Source: Halonatronomonas sp051745085 (GTDB lineage: Bacteria > Bacillota > Halanaerobiia > Halanaerobiales > Halarsenatibacteraceae). From it: a DNA stretch of 14,084 nucleotides. Both the position numbers and the translations under genes were made by a program. Under the pieces are notes generated by a model, which searched no databases, was not told the DNA's origin, and was given only the letters and a program-made list of their open reading frames with translations. Location: NCBI GenBank assembly GCA_051745085.1, contig JBNJDR010000045.1, positions 1-14,084 of the forward strand. Direction: 5' to 3'. Below, piece by piece: positions 6,960-14,084 of the stretch; the first letter of the stretch is position 1; each line of letters starts with the position of its first letter.

Positions 6960-7806
6960 AGGTCAGGTAAAAAGAAAAAGAATGATTTCAGAAGGCATGA
7001 AAAAAACCATATTATATACTTTTCTTATCTGCGGTGTGATCATAACGTTTTTCCCGTTTGTCTATATGATCTTTTTATCTACCCGCTCTAGAGCAGATAT
7101 ATTTTCCTCAATATTTACCCTGCTGCCCGGCGATTCATTTATGGATAATTACCAGACCTTAATAGATAACGTCCCGATCTTTAGGAACCTCTTTAACAGC
7201 ATCTTCATCTCGACCTCTACCACCATCTTAACAGTATTTTTCTGTTCTCTGGGTGGATATGGATTTGCAAAATATAATTTTAAATTTAAGAATAAATTAT
7301 TTTATCTGATGTTGGGGACTATGATGATCCCGGCGATATTATCTATAATACCCTGGTTCATCATGATGAATTACTTCGGCTGGGTAGATACATTTTATCC
7401 CTTGATAATCCCCGGTATAGCCAATCCCTTCGGCATCTTTCTGATGACCCAGTTCATGAATTCGATCCCCTATGACGTAATAGATGCCGCCAGAATCGAC
7501 GGGTGTGGGGAGTTCGGTATCTTTCTGAGGATCGTGCTGCCGATGAGTAAGTCCGGCATAGGCGCGTTATCGGTTTTAACATTTTTAAGTTCCTGGAATC
7601 TCTTGATGCAGCCGTTATTGATCCTCCAGAGCAGCGATCTGTGGACGCTGCCCGTAGCTTTAACTAAATTAGCAGATAGAGCAGGTATAGACTACGGTGC
7701 TGCGATGGTCGGCGTCTTGATAGCGATCGTTCCAGTTTTAATAGCATACGTGATCGGCTCCAGGGCCATAATGAAAAGCATCATGGAAGGAGCCACCAAA
7801 GGCTAA
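6946..7806 (+). CDS. ABC sugar permease, MalG/LacG type (CUT1)
   Basis: Second inner-membrane permease, 286 residues, about six transmembrane helices (first at about 21-44, last at about 252-272). The EAA loop is at 180-199 (DAARIDGCGEFGIFLRIVLP). Its ATG lies inside the end of the previous gene with only a weak GGTGG-type ribosome site (about 6933-6940), which suggests translational coupling. The next in-frame Met is M13. It pairs with the 5997-6959 product. No ATP-binding subunit follows; the next gene encodes a phosphorylase. The energising ATPase is therefore probably supplied from elsewhere, as with the shared MsiK ATPase of Streptomyces sugar transporters. Confidence 0.93.
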   Translation: MISNKGQVKRKRMISEGMKKTILYTFLICGVIITFFPFVYMIFLSTRSRADIFSSIFTLLPGDSFMDNYQTLIDNVPIFRNLFNSIFISTSTTILTVFFCSLGGYGFAKYNFKFKNKLFYLMLGTMMIPAILSIIPWFIMMNYFGWVDTFYPLIIPGIANPFGIFLMTQFMNSIPYDVIDAARIDGCGEFGIFLRIVLPMSKSGIGALSVLTFLSSWNLLMQPLLILQSSDLWTLPVALTKLADRAGIDYGAAMVGVLIAIVPVLIAYVIGSRAIMKSIMEGATKG

Positions 7807-7833
7807 CCTTAATTTTAAATCGATATCATCTTA

Positions 7834-10533
7834 ATGAAAGTAGGTTATAGAATGGAAGGAATAAATAAGTGGGATTTCACCGACGCGGAAGGAACGTTTA
7901 AATTAGAAAACGCAGATAAAAGCAATTACCTTTATTTCCCCCTTGCCAACGAGGCTGGAATGATGTCTGCTATAACCCCCCGTCTCCATGGTGATAGCAA
8001 AACAGGCCAGAATACTTTCGTCCTGCAGCCAGTATCTCTGGAAGATCTGCATAATAGCCGGGCGGCTCGAAATTTTTGGGTGACTACAGATGCAGGGCAG
8101 GTCTGGTCGGCGGCAGGTAATTCTGCCCGCCAGTTTGCCCAAAAATTTTCATCTGATAAGCAGGAAGAGGTTACCCTGGAGGCCGGACTGCTCTGGCATA
8201 AGGTCAGCAGAGAAAATCAGGATCTGGGCCTCAAAGCGGAGATTACAAATTTTGTGCCGGCGAATTCCGATACGGTGGAACTGATGCAGGTGAAACTGTC
8301 TAATATCGGGGAAGAGGATATCAAATTAACGCCAACTGCAGCTGTGCCGATCTACGGGCGTTCTGCCGATAACCTTAGAGATCATCGGCACGTCACTTCC
8401 CTCCTGCACAGGATAGAAACGGTGCGGCACGGAGTGGTGGTGAAGCCTACCCTCTCTTTCGATGAACGGGGCCATACCGAGAACGAGGTTTCCTATGGGA
8501 TTTTAGGGGCGGGCGAAAATGGAGAGGAACCCCGGGGTTTCTTCCCTATCCTGGAAGACTTCATCGGAGCAGGCGGCAACCTGGACTGGCCGGAGGCTGT
8601 AGTTTCTCGATCACGCGATCATCTTCCCGCCGGGGAGAAGTTCGCCGGGTATGAGGCGGTCGGGGCGCTGCGGTTCGAAGAGGTAACCCTGCAGCCCGGC
8701 AGCGAGATATCTTACATACTGGCTATTGCCATCGACGAAGCCGGCGGCAGCTTCGCAGAGATAGCCGAGAAATATCTGGCTGAGGATAGCTTCGCCAGCC
8801 ATCTGGAGGAGAACAAAGCCTTCTGGAAGACTAAACTCGACAAGGTTCAGTTCGCCAGTGGCGATACAGAATTCAACCGCTGGATGAGATGGGTTACCGT
8901 CCAGCCGATCCTACGGAGAATATTCGGCTGTTCTTTTCTGCCCAGCCATGATTACGGCCGCGGCGGCAGGGGCTGGAGGGACCTGTGGCAGGACTGTCTG
9001 GCCCTGCTGCTGATGGAACCAGAGAAAGTCCAGGACCTATTATTTAATAATTTTGCCGGAGTGAGGATAGATGGCAGCAACGCCACCATCATCGGTTCCA
9101 AGCCAGGTGAATTTAAAGCGGATAGAAATAATATTCAGCGGGTCTGGATGGATCACGGCGCCTGGCCGTTCTTAACCACCAGACTCTATCTGGACCAGAG
9201 CGGAGACCTGAAGTTTCTGCTCAGGGAGCAGACCTATTTTCAAAATGGGTCCCCTCTGTTAGACCAGGCCGGGGCTGAATATCGGGGCAGCATCATCGAG
9301 CACCTCCTGGTCCAGCACCTGACCCATTTCTTCGATGTCGGGGAGCATAATAATTTCCGTCTGAGGAATGGCGATTGGAACGACGGTCTGGACATGGCCG
9401 CTGAAAAAGGTGAGAGCGTGGCCTTCACCGCCTTCTACGGAAGCAATCTGCTCGAGCTGGCCGACCTGCTCCGCCATCTGGAGGAAAAAGAGGGTACAGT
9501 CCAAATAAAGTTGGCCGGAGAAATCCTGCCCCTGCTTGATACCTTAAATCAGAACGTAGACTACGACTCGCCTGCAGCTAAAGTTGAGCTGCTGGAGGAA
9601 TACCGCCGATCCTGTACGCAGGGGATATCCGGAGAAAAAGTGGCGGTTTCCCTGGCGGAAGTGAGAGCAGATCTGAAGAAGAAGGGGAACTGGGTCCGCG
9701 AACATCTCCGAGAGGACGAATGGATAGAAAATGCAGAAGATTTCAGCTGGTTCAATAGTTATTACGACGATGACGGTATCCGCCTGGAAGGCGATCATCC
9801 CGCCGGGACCAGGATGACTTTGACCGGTCAGGTCTTCCCCATAATGGGAGGAACGGCCAGCGCCCAGCAGATTCAGGAAATAACCCGGGCGGTTGACCAT
9901 TACCTGAAAGATCCGGCAGTAGGCGGTTACCGTTTGAATACAGACTTTCATGATGTAAAAACTAACATGGGCAGGTTGTTCGGTTTCGCTTACGGCCATA
10001 AGGAGAACGGGGCCATGTTCAGCCATATGGCGATGATGTACAGCAACGCCTTGTATAAGCAGGGCTTTGCCCGGAAGGGCCATGAAGTTATCGCTTCAAT
10101 TTATCACCACTGTCGGAAGGTCAATACCAGTAGAATTTACCCGGGCATCCCCGAATATGTCAACCAGCGGGGGCGGGGGATGTACCCATATTTAACCGGG
10201 AGCGCCAGCTGGCTGCTCTTGACGATGGTCACCAGGGTTTTCGGGGTCAGGGGTCATCTGGGTGATCTGGTTTTAGATCCTCAGCTGGTCAGATCTCAGT
10301 TCGACGCTGCCGGCGAGGCTTCGCTCGGAACGATCTTTGCCCGGCGTTTCCTCCAGATCAGCTACACGAACAGAGACAAGCTTCCGGTTGAGGAGTACGA
10401 AGTTAAGGAGATCGCGATCAACGGAGAACAGATAAGTTTTCAACGCCAGGACGGCCGGGCGATCATTCCCCGAGATATGCTAACCAGAACGGCCGAGGAT
10501 AAAGAGATTTTAATCGAGGTAGGTTTAGCTTGA
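7834..10533 (+). CDS. GH94 disaccharide phosphorylase, probably laminaribiose phosphorylase
   Basis: Cytoplasmic inverting phosphorylase, predicted to convert a beta-linked glucose disaccharide plus phosphate to alpha-glucose 1-phosphate and glucose. GH94 architecture is clear. An N-terminal beta-sandwich (about 10-330) opens with LYFPLANEAGMMSAITPRLH (33-52). A helical barrel holds RGWRDLWQD (379-387) and GDWNDGLDMA (513-522), where D517 corresponds to the GH94 general acid. Late conserved segments are GHKENGAMFSH (721-731) and YLTGSASW (786-793). Length is informative: laminaribiose phosphorylases have about 900 residues, cellobiose phosphorylases about 810, and cellodextrin phosphorylases about 980. 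A cellobiose or other beta-glucoside specificity cannot be excluded. The first ATG lacks a ribosome site; the in-frame ATG at 7852 (M7) has AGTAGG at 7839-7844 and may be the real start. It lies 27 bp after the permease gene. Confidence 0.85.
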   Translation: MKVGYRMEGINKWDFTDAEGTFKLENADKSNYLYFPLANEAGMMSAITPRLHGDSKTGQNTFVLQPVSLEDLHNSRAARNFWVTTDAGQVWSAAGNSARQFAQKFSSDKQEEVTLEAGLLWHKVSRENQDLGLKAEITNFVPANSDTVELMQVKLSNIGEEDIKLTPTAAVPIYGRSADNLRDHRHVTSLLHRIETVRHGVVVKPTLSFDERGHTENEVSYGILGAGENGEEPRGFFPILEDFIGAGGNLDWPEAVVSRSRDHLPAGEKFAGYEAVGALRFEEVTLQPGSEISYILAIAIDEAGGSFAEIAEKYLAEDSFASHLEENKAFWKTKLDKVQFASGDTEFNRWMRWVTVQPILRRIFGCSFLPSHDYGRGGRGWRDLWQDCLALLLMEPEKVQDLLFNNFAGVRIDGSNATIIGSKPGEFKADRNNIQRVWMDHGAWPFLTTRLYLDQSGDLKFLLREQTYFQNGSPLLDQAGAEYRGSIIEHLLVQHLTHFFDVGEHNNFRLRNGDWNDGLDMAAEKGESVAFTAFYGSNLLELADLLRHLEEKEGTVQIKLAGEILPLLDTLNQNVDYDSPAAKVELLEEYRRSCTQGISGEKVAVSLAEVRADLKKKGNWVREHLREDEWIENAEDFSWFNSYYDDDGIRLEGDHPAGTRMTLTGQVFPIMGGTASAQQIQEITRAVDHYLKDPAVGGYRLNTDFHDVKTNMGRLFGFAYGHKENGAMFSHMAMMYSNALYKQGFARKGHEVIASIYHHCRKVNTSRIYPGIPEYVNQRGRGMYPYLTGSASWLLLTMVTRVFGVRGHLGDLVLDPQLVRSQFDAAGEASLGTIFARRFLQISYTNRDKLPVEEYEVKEIAINGEQISFQRQDGRAIIPRDMLTRTAEDKEILIEVGLA

Positions 10534-10540
10534 AGATTAT

Positions 10541-10579
10541 AACCCAGCCGGTTTGATCTATTAAGTTGGGCTGAGGGTT
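10541..10579 (+). other. Possible weak stem-loop between the two phosphorylase genes
   Basis: AACCC-AGCC (10541-10549) can pair with GGCT (10569-10572) and GGGTT (10575-10579) with a small bulge and a loop of about 19 nt. No T run follows. It sits in the 76-bp gap before the next gene and does not look like a terminator. It may be chance. Confidence 0.25.
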
Positions 10580-10609
10580 GTACAAATATAAACGCAGGGG
10601 GCAGCCAGA

Positions 10610-13600
10610 ATGTCAGCAGAATATATTTTAGATGATACAGGTAGATTTATTATCAATAATTACCAGAACAAAAAGACCTTCGCCAGTTTTCTGCCCGGGA
10701 TAGCCGGGAAACTGGGGATACCGATCTGGGCTTTTTACGTGAATAGAGGCCAGGCCATTGCCAGCTTCGGCTCAGAAAACAAAGATAGCTCGATTATGGA
10801 ATTTTATCCTGCTAACAAATCTTACGAAAATACGCCCACAAAGGGATTTCGCACCTTCTATAAACTCAAGCAGGAGGATCAGGCAACCGTATATGAGCCC
10901 TTTAGAAATTTAGGCAGCGGTATCACCTCCGAGATGACGATCGCTCCCCACGCTTTAACCATCGCGGAGGAGAACCTGAATTTAGGCTTAAAAACGACAG
11001 TTAAATATTTTATCCTGCCGAATGAAAATTTTGGAGCCCTGATCAGGCGCCTGAGCGTAAAGAACCTTTCTCCTGATCGGCAGGAACTGGAGCTGCTGGA
11101 CGGGATGCCCGTCCTGGTGCCCTACGGGATCGAGCATGGAGCCTTAAAAGAGGTCAGTCAGACCATCTCTGCCTGGGCGAAGGTCTACGGCTTTCAGGAT
11201 AAAACCCCATTTTACCGGCTTCGTGCCTCTGCCGCAGATGAAGCAGAGGTAAAGAAGATGAATACCGGTAATTTTTATTTTTCTTTCACGCAGACGGGTG
11301 CCGGCAGTAAGCTGCTGACGCCGCTGGTAGATCGGGACGTGATCTTCGCCGAGGTGACCAGCCTGGAGGAACCGGCCGGCTTTAAAAGAAATGAGCTGGC
11401 AGATTACCAGGGAGAACAGATCCTGGAGAACCGGTTTCCGGCCGCCATGGCTGCCGCCAGGTTAAGCCTGGCCCCGGCGGAAGAGATAGAGGTTGCTTCG
11501 GTCTTCGGCCGTCTGGCCGATCAGACCAGGCTGGCCGGAGTAAAGGATACTGTGCTGGCTGAGGGCTATCTCGATCGCAAAGAAGCAGAGGCGGAGAGCA
11601 TCCATGCCTTCTATGCCGACAATATCTTTACTGCAAGCGGCAGGCCACAACTGGATGCCTACAGCAGACAGACCTTCCTCGATAATATGCTCCGGGGCGG
11701 TTTTCCCATCAATCTGGGCGGGAAAGGCGCAGAGACCACCTACCATATCTTTTCCCGCAAGCACGGCGACCTGGAACGAGATTATAATGATTTCCTCCTG
11801 GAGCCCACCTATTATTCCCAGGGGAACGGAAACTACCGCGACGTCAACCAGAACAGGCGCTCGGACCTATACTTCAACCCTGATGTGCGGGATGATAACA
11901 TCAAATTATTTGCTAACCTGATCCAGGCCGATGGCTATAACCCTCTGGTGATAGCAGGGAAGAAGTTCATTTTAGCCGGGGAACAGGCTGGGGCGAATAT
12001 ATCAGTCCAGGTGGAGGAAGCTGATAGAGATGTTCTGCTGGAAAGGCTGGAACAGCCCTTCACCCCGGGTGAGTTAGCTAACTTTATCGAGGATCACGGG
12101 CTTAAGCTTTCAGGCGATCTTTCTGATTTCATCGATCTAGTCATAGCAAACTCCCGGTCCTGGACCGAAGCCCACTTTGGGGAAGGATTCTGGATCGATC
12201 ACTGGACCTACCTTTTAGATTTGATCGAGAACTATCTGGCCGTATATCCGGAACGGGACCAGAAGCTTTTATTTGAGGACGACAGCTATACTTATTACGA
12301 TAATTACGTCAAAGTTCTGCCCCGCAAGCAGAAACATGTCCTGACCGCTACCGGCCCCCGCCAGTACGGGGCTCTGCAGGAGGATGAAGCAAAGAAGGCT
12401 GAGATAGCCGGGCGGGAAGAATTCCCTTATTACCTCCGGACGGCTGAGGGAGAGGTCTACTCCACCACCCTGGCCGTTAAACTGCTGACCCTGGTCGTAA
12501 CTAAGGTTTCCACGCTTGACCCTGCCGGCGTCGGTGTGGAAATGGAGGCCAACAAGCCAGGCTGGTACGATGCCTTGAACGGCCTGCCCGGTATCTTCGG
12601 TTCTTCCACCGGGGAGACGATGGAGTTGCTCCGCCTGGTTGAATTTTTGGAGCAGAAGTTCCAGGCTGCTCCTGGAGATAATGAGCTCCTCGCCCTACCG
12701 GAGGAAGTATATCAGTTTTATCGGGAGATGGATGAGATCTTACAGGAGTGGGAGCAGGATGGAGATAACTTCGCCTACTGGCAGCAGGCCAGCACAGCCC
12801 GGGAAAGTTACCGGGACAGGGTCTTCTCGAGCTTAATCGGAAAGGAAGAAAATCTTTCCACTGCCCGGATCCAGGAATTTTTAAGTCGGATCGAGGATAA
12901 GCTTCGGGCTGCGGTTAACCTGGCCCGGGAAGATAGCGGTCTGTTCACGATGTACTTCTCTTACGAAGCGGTGGAATATGAGGAGACAGGTGAGCTTTCT
13001 CCCCAGGAACTGCCGCTGGTTAAGATCACCGAGTTCAAGCAGGAGCGGCTGCCGGCTTTCCTCGAAGGCCAGGTCAGGGCCATGAAGATACTGCCGGATC
13101 GGACAGAAGCCGCCGGCTTACATCAGACTGTTAAATCCAGTGGGCTCTACGATGAACCCCTGCAGATGTACCGGGTCAATGCGGATTTAAGCGAGCAATC
13201 TTACGAGATCGGGCGAGCCCGGGCCTTCAGCCCCGGCTGGCTGGAGAACGGCTCGATCTGGCTGCATATGGAATACAAGTACTTTCTGGAGCTGCTTAAA
13301 TCCGGCCTTTATCGGGAATATTATCAGGCGATCGAAGCTGCCCTGGTTCCCTTCCAGGATCCGGTGAGATATGGGCGCAGCATCCTGGAGAACAGCTCGT
13401 TTATCTTGAGCAGCCTAAACGGGGACAGCGCCAATCACGGGCGGGGGTATATCGCCAGGTTGAGCGGTTCTACCGCCGAGTACCTGCAGATGTGGTCTCT
13501 GATGGCATTCGGACCGGAGCCTTTTAAATTAGAGGGAAAGGAACTGATCTACGCCCCTGAGCCGGCCCTCAAGGCCGACCTGTTTACCCGCCAGAGCAGG

Positions 13601-13873
13601 CAGGTGAACATGCAGGTTTCCGAACAGGATGCGGTAGAAGTAGAGGTGCCGGAGAATGCATTTGCCCACCGCTTCTTAGGTGAAATCCTGGTTGTCTATC
13701 ATAATCCAGCGCGTAGAGATACCTTCGGTCCGGATAAAGCCGCCATCTCTTCTTACAGGTTAACCACAGCCACAGGCGAAGAGATCGAGGTAGAAGGGGC
13801 CCGGGTTAAAGGTGAACTGGCCCGCAGCATCAGGGAACGTGAGATGAAAAGAATCGATATATTTTTAGCCTAA
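10610..13873 (+). CDS. Large beta-glucan/oligoglucan phosphorylase of the GH94/GH149/GH161 superfamily, probably GH161 or GH149
   Basis: A 1087-residue cytoplasmic enzyme without signal peptide. The N-terminal half (about 1-330) is a beta-sandwich domain. The catalytic helical barrel follows from about 340, with YRDVNQNRRSDLYFNPDVRD (409-428) and NKPGWYDALNGLPGIFGSS (648-666). WYDALNG aligns in pattern with the GH94 motif DWNDGLD and makes D654 the likely general acid. A late motif is HGRGYIARLSGSTAEYLQMW (943-962), then MAFGPEPF. A C-terminal beta domain ends the protein. The size is too large for disaccharide phosphorylases and fits GH149/GH161 beta-1,3-oligoglucan phosphorylases, or GH94 1,2-beta-oligoglucan phosphorylase. 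The adjacent laminaribiose-type GH94 and GH30 genes favour beta-1,3 specificity, with the enzyme shortening longer chains to feed the GH94 enzyme. AGGGGG (10596-10601) 8 nt before the ATG supports the start. Exact family is not certain. Confidence 0.82.
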   Translation: MSAEYILDDTGRFIINNYQNKKTFASFLPGIAGKLGIPIWAFYVNRGQAIASFGSENKDSSIMEFYPANKSYENTPTKGFRTFYKLKQEDQATVYEPFRNLGSGITSEMTIAPHALTIAEENLNLGLKTTVKYFILPNENFGALIRRLSVKNLSPDRQELELLDGMPVLVPYGIEHGALKEVSQTISAWAKVYGFQDKTPFYRLRASAADEAEVKKMNTGNFYFSFTQTGAGSKLLTPLVDRDVIFAEVTSLEEPAGFKRNELADYQGEQILENRFPAAMAAARLSLAPAEEIEVASVFGRLADQTRLAGVKDTVLAEGYLDRKEAEAESIHAFYADNIFTASGRPQLDAYSRQTFLDNMLRGGFPINLGGKGAETTYHIFSRKHGDLERDYNDFLLEPTYYSQGNGNYRDVNQNRRSDLYFNPDVRDDNIKLFANLIQADGYNPLVIAGKKFILAGEQAGANISVQVEEADRDVLLERLEQPFTPGELANFIEDHGLKLSGDLSDFIDLVIANSRSWTEAHFGEGFWIDHWTYLLDLIENYLAVYPERDQKLLFEDDSYTYYDNYVKVLPRKQKHVLTATGPRQYGALQEDEAKKAEIAGREEFPYYLRTAEGEVYSTTLAVKLLTLVVTKVSTLDPAGVGVEMEANKPGWYDALNGLPGIFGSSTGETMELLRLVEFLEQKFQAAPGDNELLALPEEVYQFYREMDEILQEWEQDGDNFAYWQQASTARESYRDRVFSSLIGKEENLSTARIQEFLSRIEDKLRAAVNLAREDSGLFTMYFSYEAVEYEETGELSPQELPLVKITEFKQERLPAFLEGQVRAMKILPDRTEAAGLHQTVKSSGLYDEPLQMYRVNADLSEQSYEIGRARAFSPGWLENGSIWLHMEYKYFLELLKSGLYREYYQAIEAALVPFQDPVRYGRSILENSSFILSSLNGDSANHGRGYIARLSGSTAEYLQMWSLMAFGPEPFKLEGKELIYAPEPALKADLFTRQSRQVNMQVSEQDAVEVEVPENAFAHRFLGEILVVYHNPARRDTFGPDKAAISSYRLTTATGEEIEVEGARVKGELARSIREREMKRIDIFLA

Positions 13874-13885
13874 ATTTTTACGAAC

Positions 13886-13891
13886 AGGGGG
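13886..13891 (+). promoter_or_regulatory. Ribosome-binding site that points to an ATT start
   Basis: AGGGGG lies 8 nt before ATT at 13900, the same sequence and spacing as the site before the 1087-residue phosphorylase gene (10596-10601, ATG at 10610). No ATG, GTG or TTG lies at a usable distance in the GH30 frame. Confidence 0.65.
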
Positions 13892-13899
13892 TTAGGACA

Positions 13900-14084
13900 A
13901 TTTCTAGAAAAATTAGGGTCATCGCGACGATCAAAGAGAGCGAAGCAAGGTTGACCGAAAAGGAAAGTTTAAGTTTTTCCAGCCTGGATGTCATTTCCGG
14001 GGATTTACCGGTGCTTGAACTGGATAGAAGCAGAGAATTTCAGGAGATACTGGGTTTCGGGGGTGCCTTTACCGAAGCCGCGGC
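13900..14084 (+). CDS. GH30 glycoside hydrolase, N-terminus only (3' end outside the window)
   Basis: The first 61 codons of a GH30 (glucosylceramidase/beta-1,6-glucanase) protein. The diagnostic element is GFGGAFTEAA near 52-61, preceded by LELDRSREFQEIL, as in the family's N-terminal strand before the TIM barrel. The two catalytic glutamates would lie beyond the window. No signal peptide is present, so it should act in the cytoplasm on imported sugars. The likely start is an ATT codon at 13900, placed 8 nt after AGGGGG. The family-like N-terminal pattern (KIRVIATIKESEARLTEKE) begins right after it, so a downstream start such as TTG at 13951 would remove conserved sequence. It follows the phosphorylase by 26 bp in the same operon. 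A role in removing beta-1,6-linked glucose from laminarin oligosaccharides is inferred. Confidence 0.8.
   Translation, partial: MSRKIRVIATIKESEARLTEKESLSFSSLDVISGDLPVLELDRSREFQEILGFGGAFTEAA

Noticed and set aside
9544..10083. A 179-codon open frame on the minus strand within the GH94 gene
   Set aside because: It overlaps conserved GH94 coding sequence, and its product has no domain or ribosome-binding site that I can recognise.
10197..10212. A half-match to the LacI operator (GGGAGCGCC) inside the GH94 gene
   Set aside because: Only one half-site matches. It encodes the conserved GH94 segment GSASW, so the bases are explained by the protein.
1..14084. CRISPR arrays, tRNA or rRNA genes, insertion sequences, phage genes
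   Set aside because: I looked for regularly spaced repeats, tRNA-like cloverleafs, transposase-like proteins and terminal inverted repeats and saw none.

Overview
The window looks like part of a chromosome from an anaerobic, probably halophilic, diderm Firmicute, with Halanaerobiales the best guess. This is an inference. It rests on strong AGGAGG/AGGGGG Shine-Dalgarno sites, Firmicute-style sigma-A promoter spacing, a very acidic secreted binding protein (about 84 Asp+Glu against 28 Lys+Arg in the mature part), and a solute-binding protein that has a cleavable signal peptide and no lipobox. The last point suits a cell with an outer membrane. All recognised genes are on the + strand.

Region 1 (1-3021) is a signalling block. 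It holds a CHASE-GGDEF diguanylate cyclase cut by the left edge, a small coiled-coil protein resembling FlgN/FliT-type flagellar chaperones, and a protein with two HD-GYP-type domains, the first degenerate. A cyclase and a likely c-di-GMP phosphodiesterase therefore lie side by side. A rho-independent terminator follows at 3173-3206.

Region 2 (3207-4660) is the control region of a sugar operon. A LacI-family repressor gene has a near-consensus promoter (TTGACA, 17 bp, TAATAT) with a palindromic operator at the expected transcription start. A second, perfect operator, TGGGAGCGCTCCCA, lies upstream of the transporter genes. This 14-mer is the operator known for the cellobiose-responsive CelR/CebR repressors of actinobacteria.

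Region 3 (4661-14084) is the operon: a sugar-binding protein, two CUT1 ABC permeases with no ATPase gene, a GH94 phosphorylase whose length and motifs fit laminaribiose phosphorylase, a 1087-residue phosphorylase of the GH94/GH149/GH161 superfamily (GH161 or GH149 most likely), and the start of a cytoplasmic GH30 glycosidase that runs off the right edge.

Read together, the operon appears to import short beta-glucans, most likely beta-1,3-linked oligosaccharides derived from laminarin or callose. The large enzyme would shorten them by phosphorolysis, the GH94 enzyme would cleave the disaccharide, and GH30 would remove other linkages, possibly beta-1,6 branches. Phosphorolysis yields glucose 1-phosphate without spending ATP. 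The substrate is inferred from enzyme families, lengths and context and is not proven by sequence alone.
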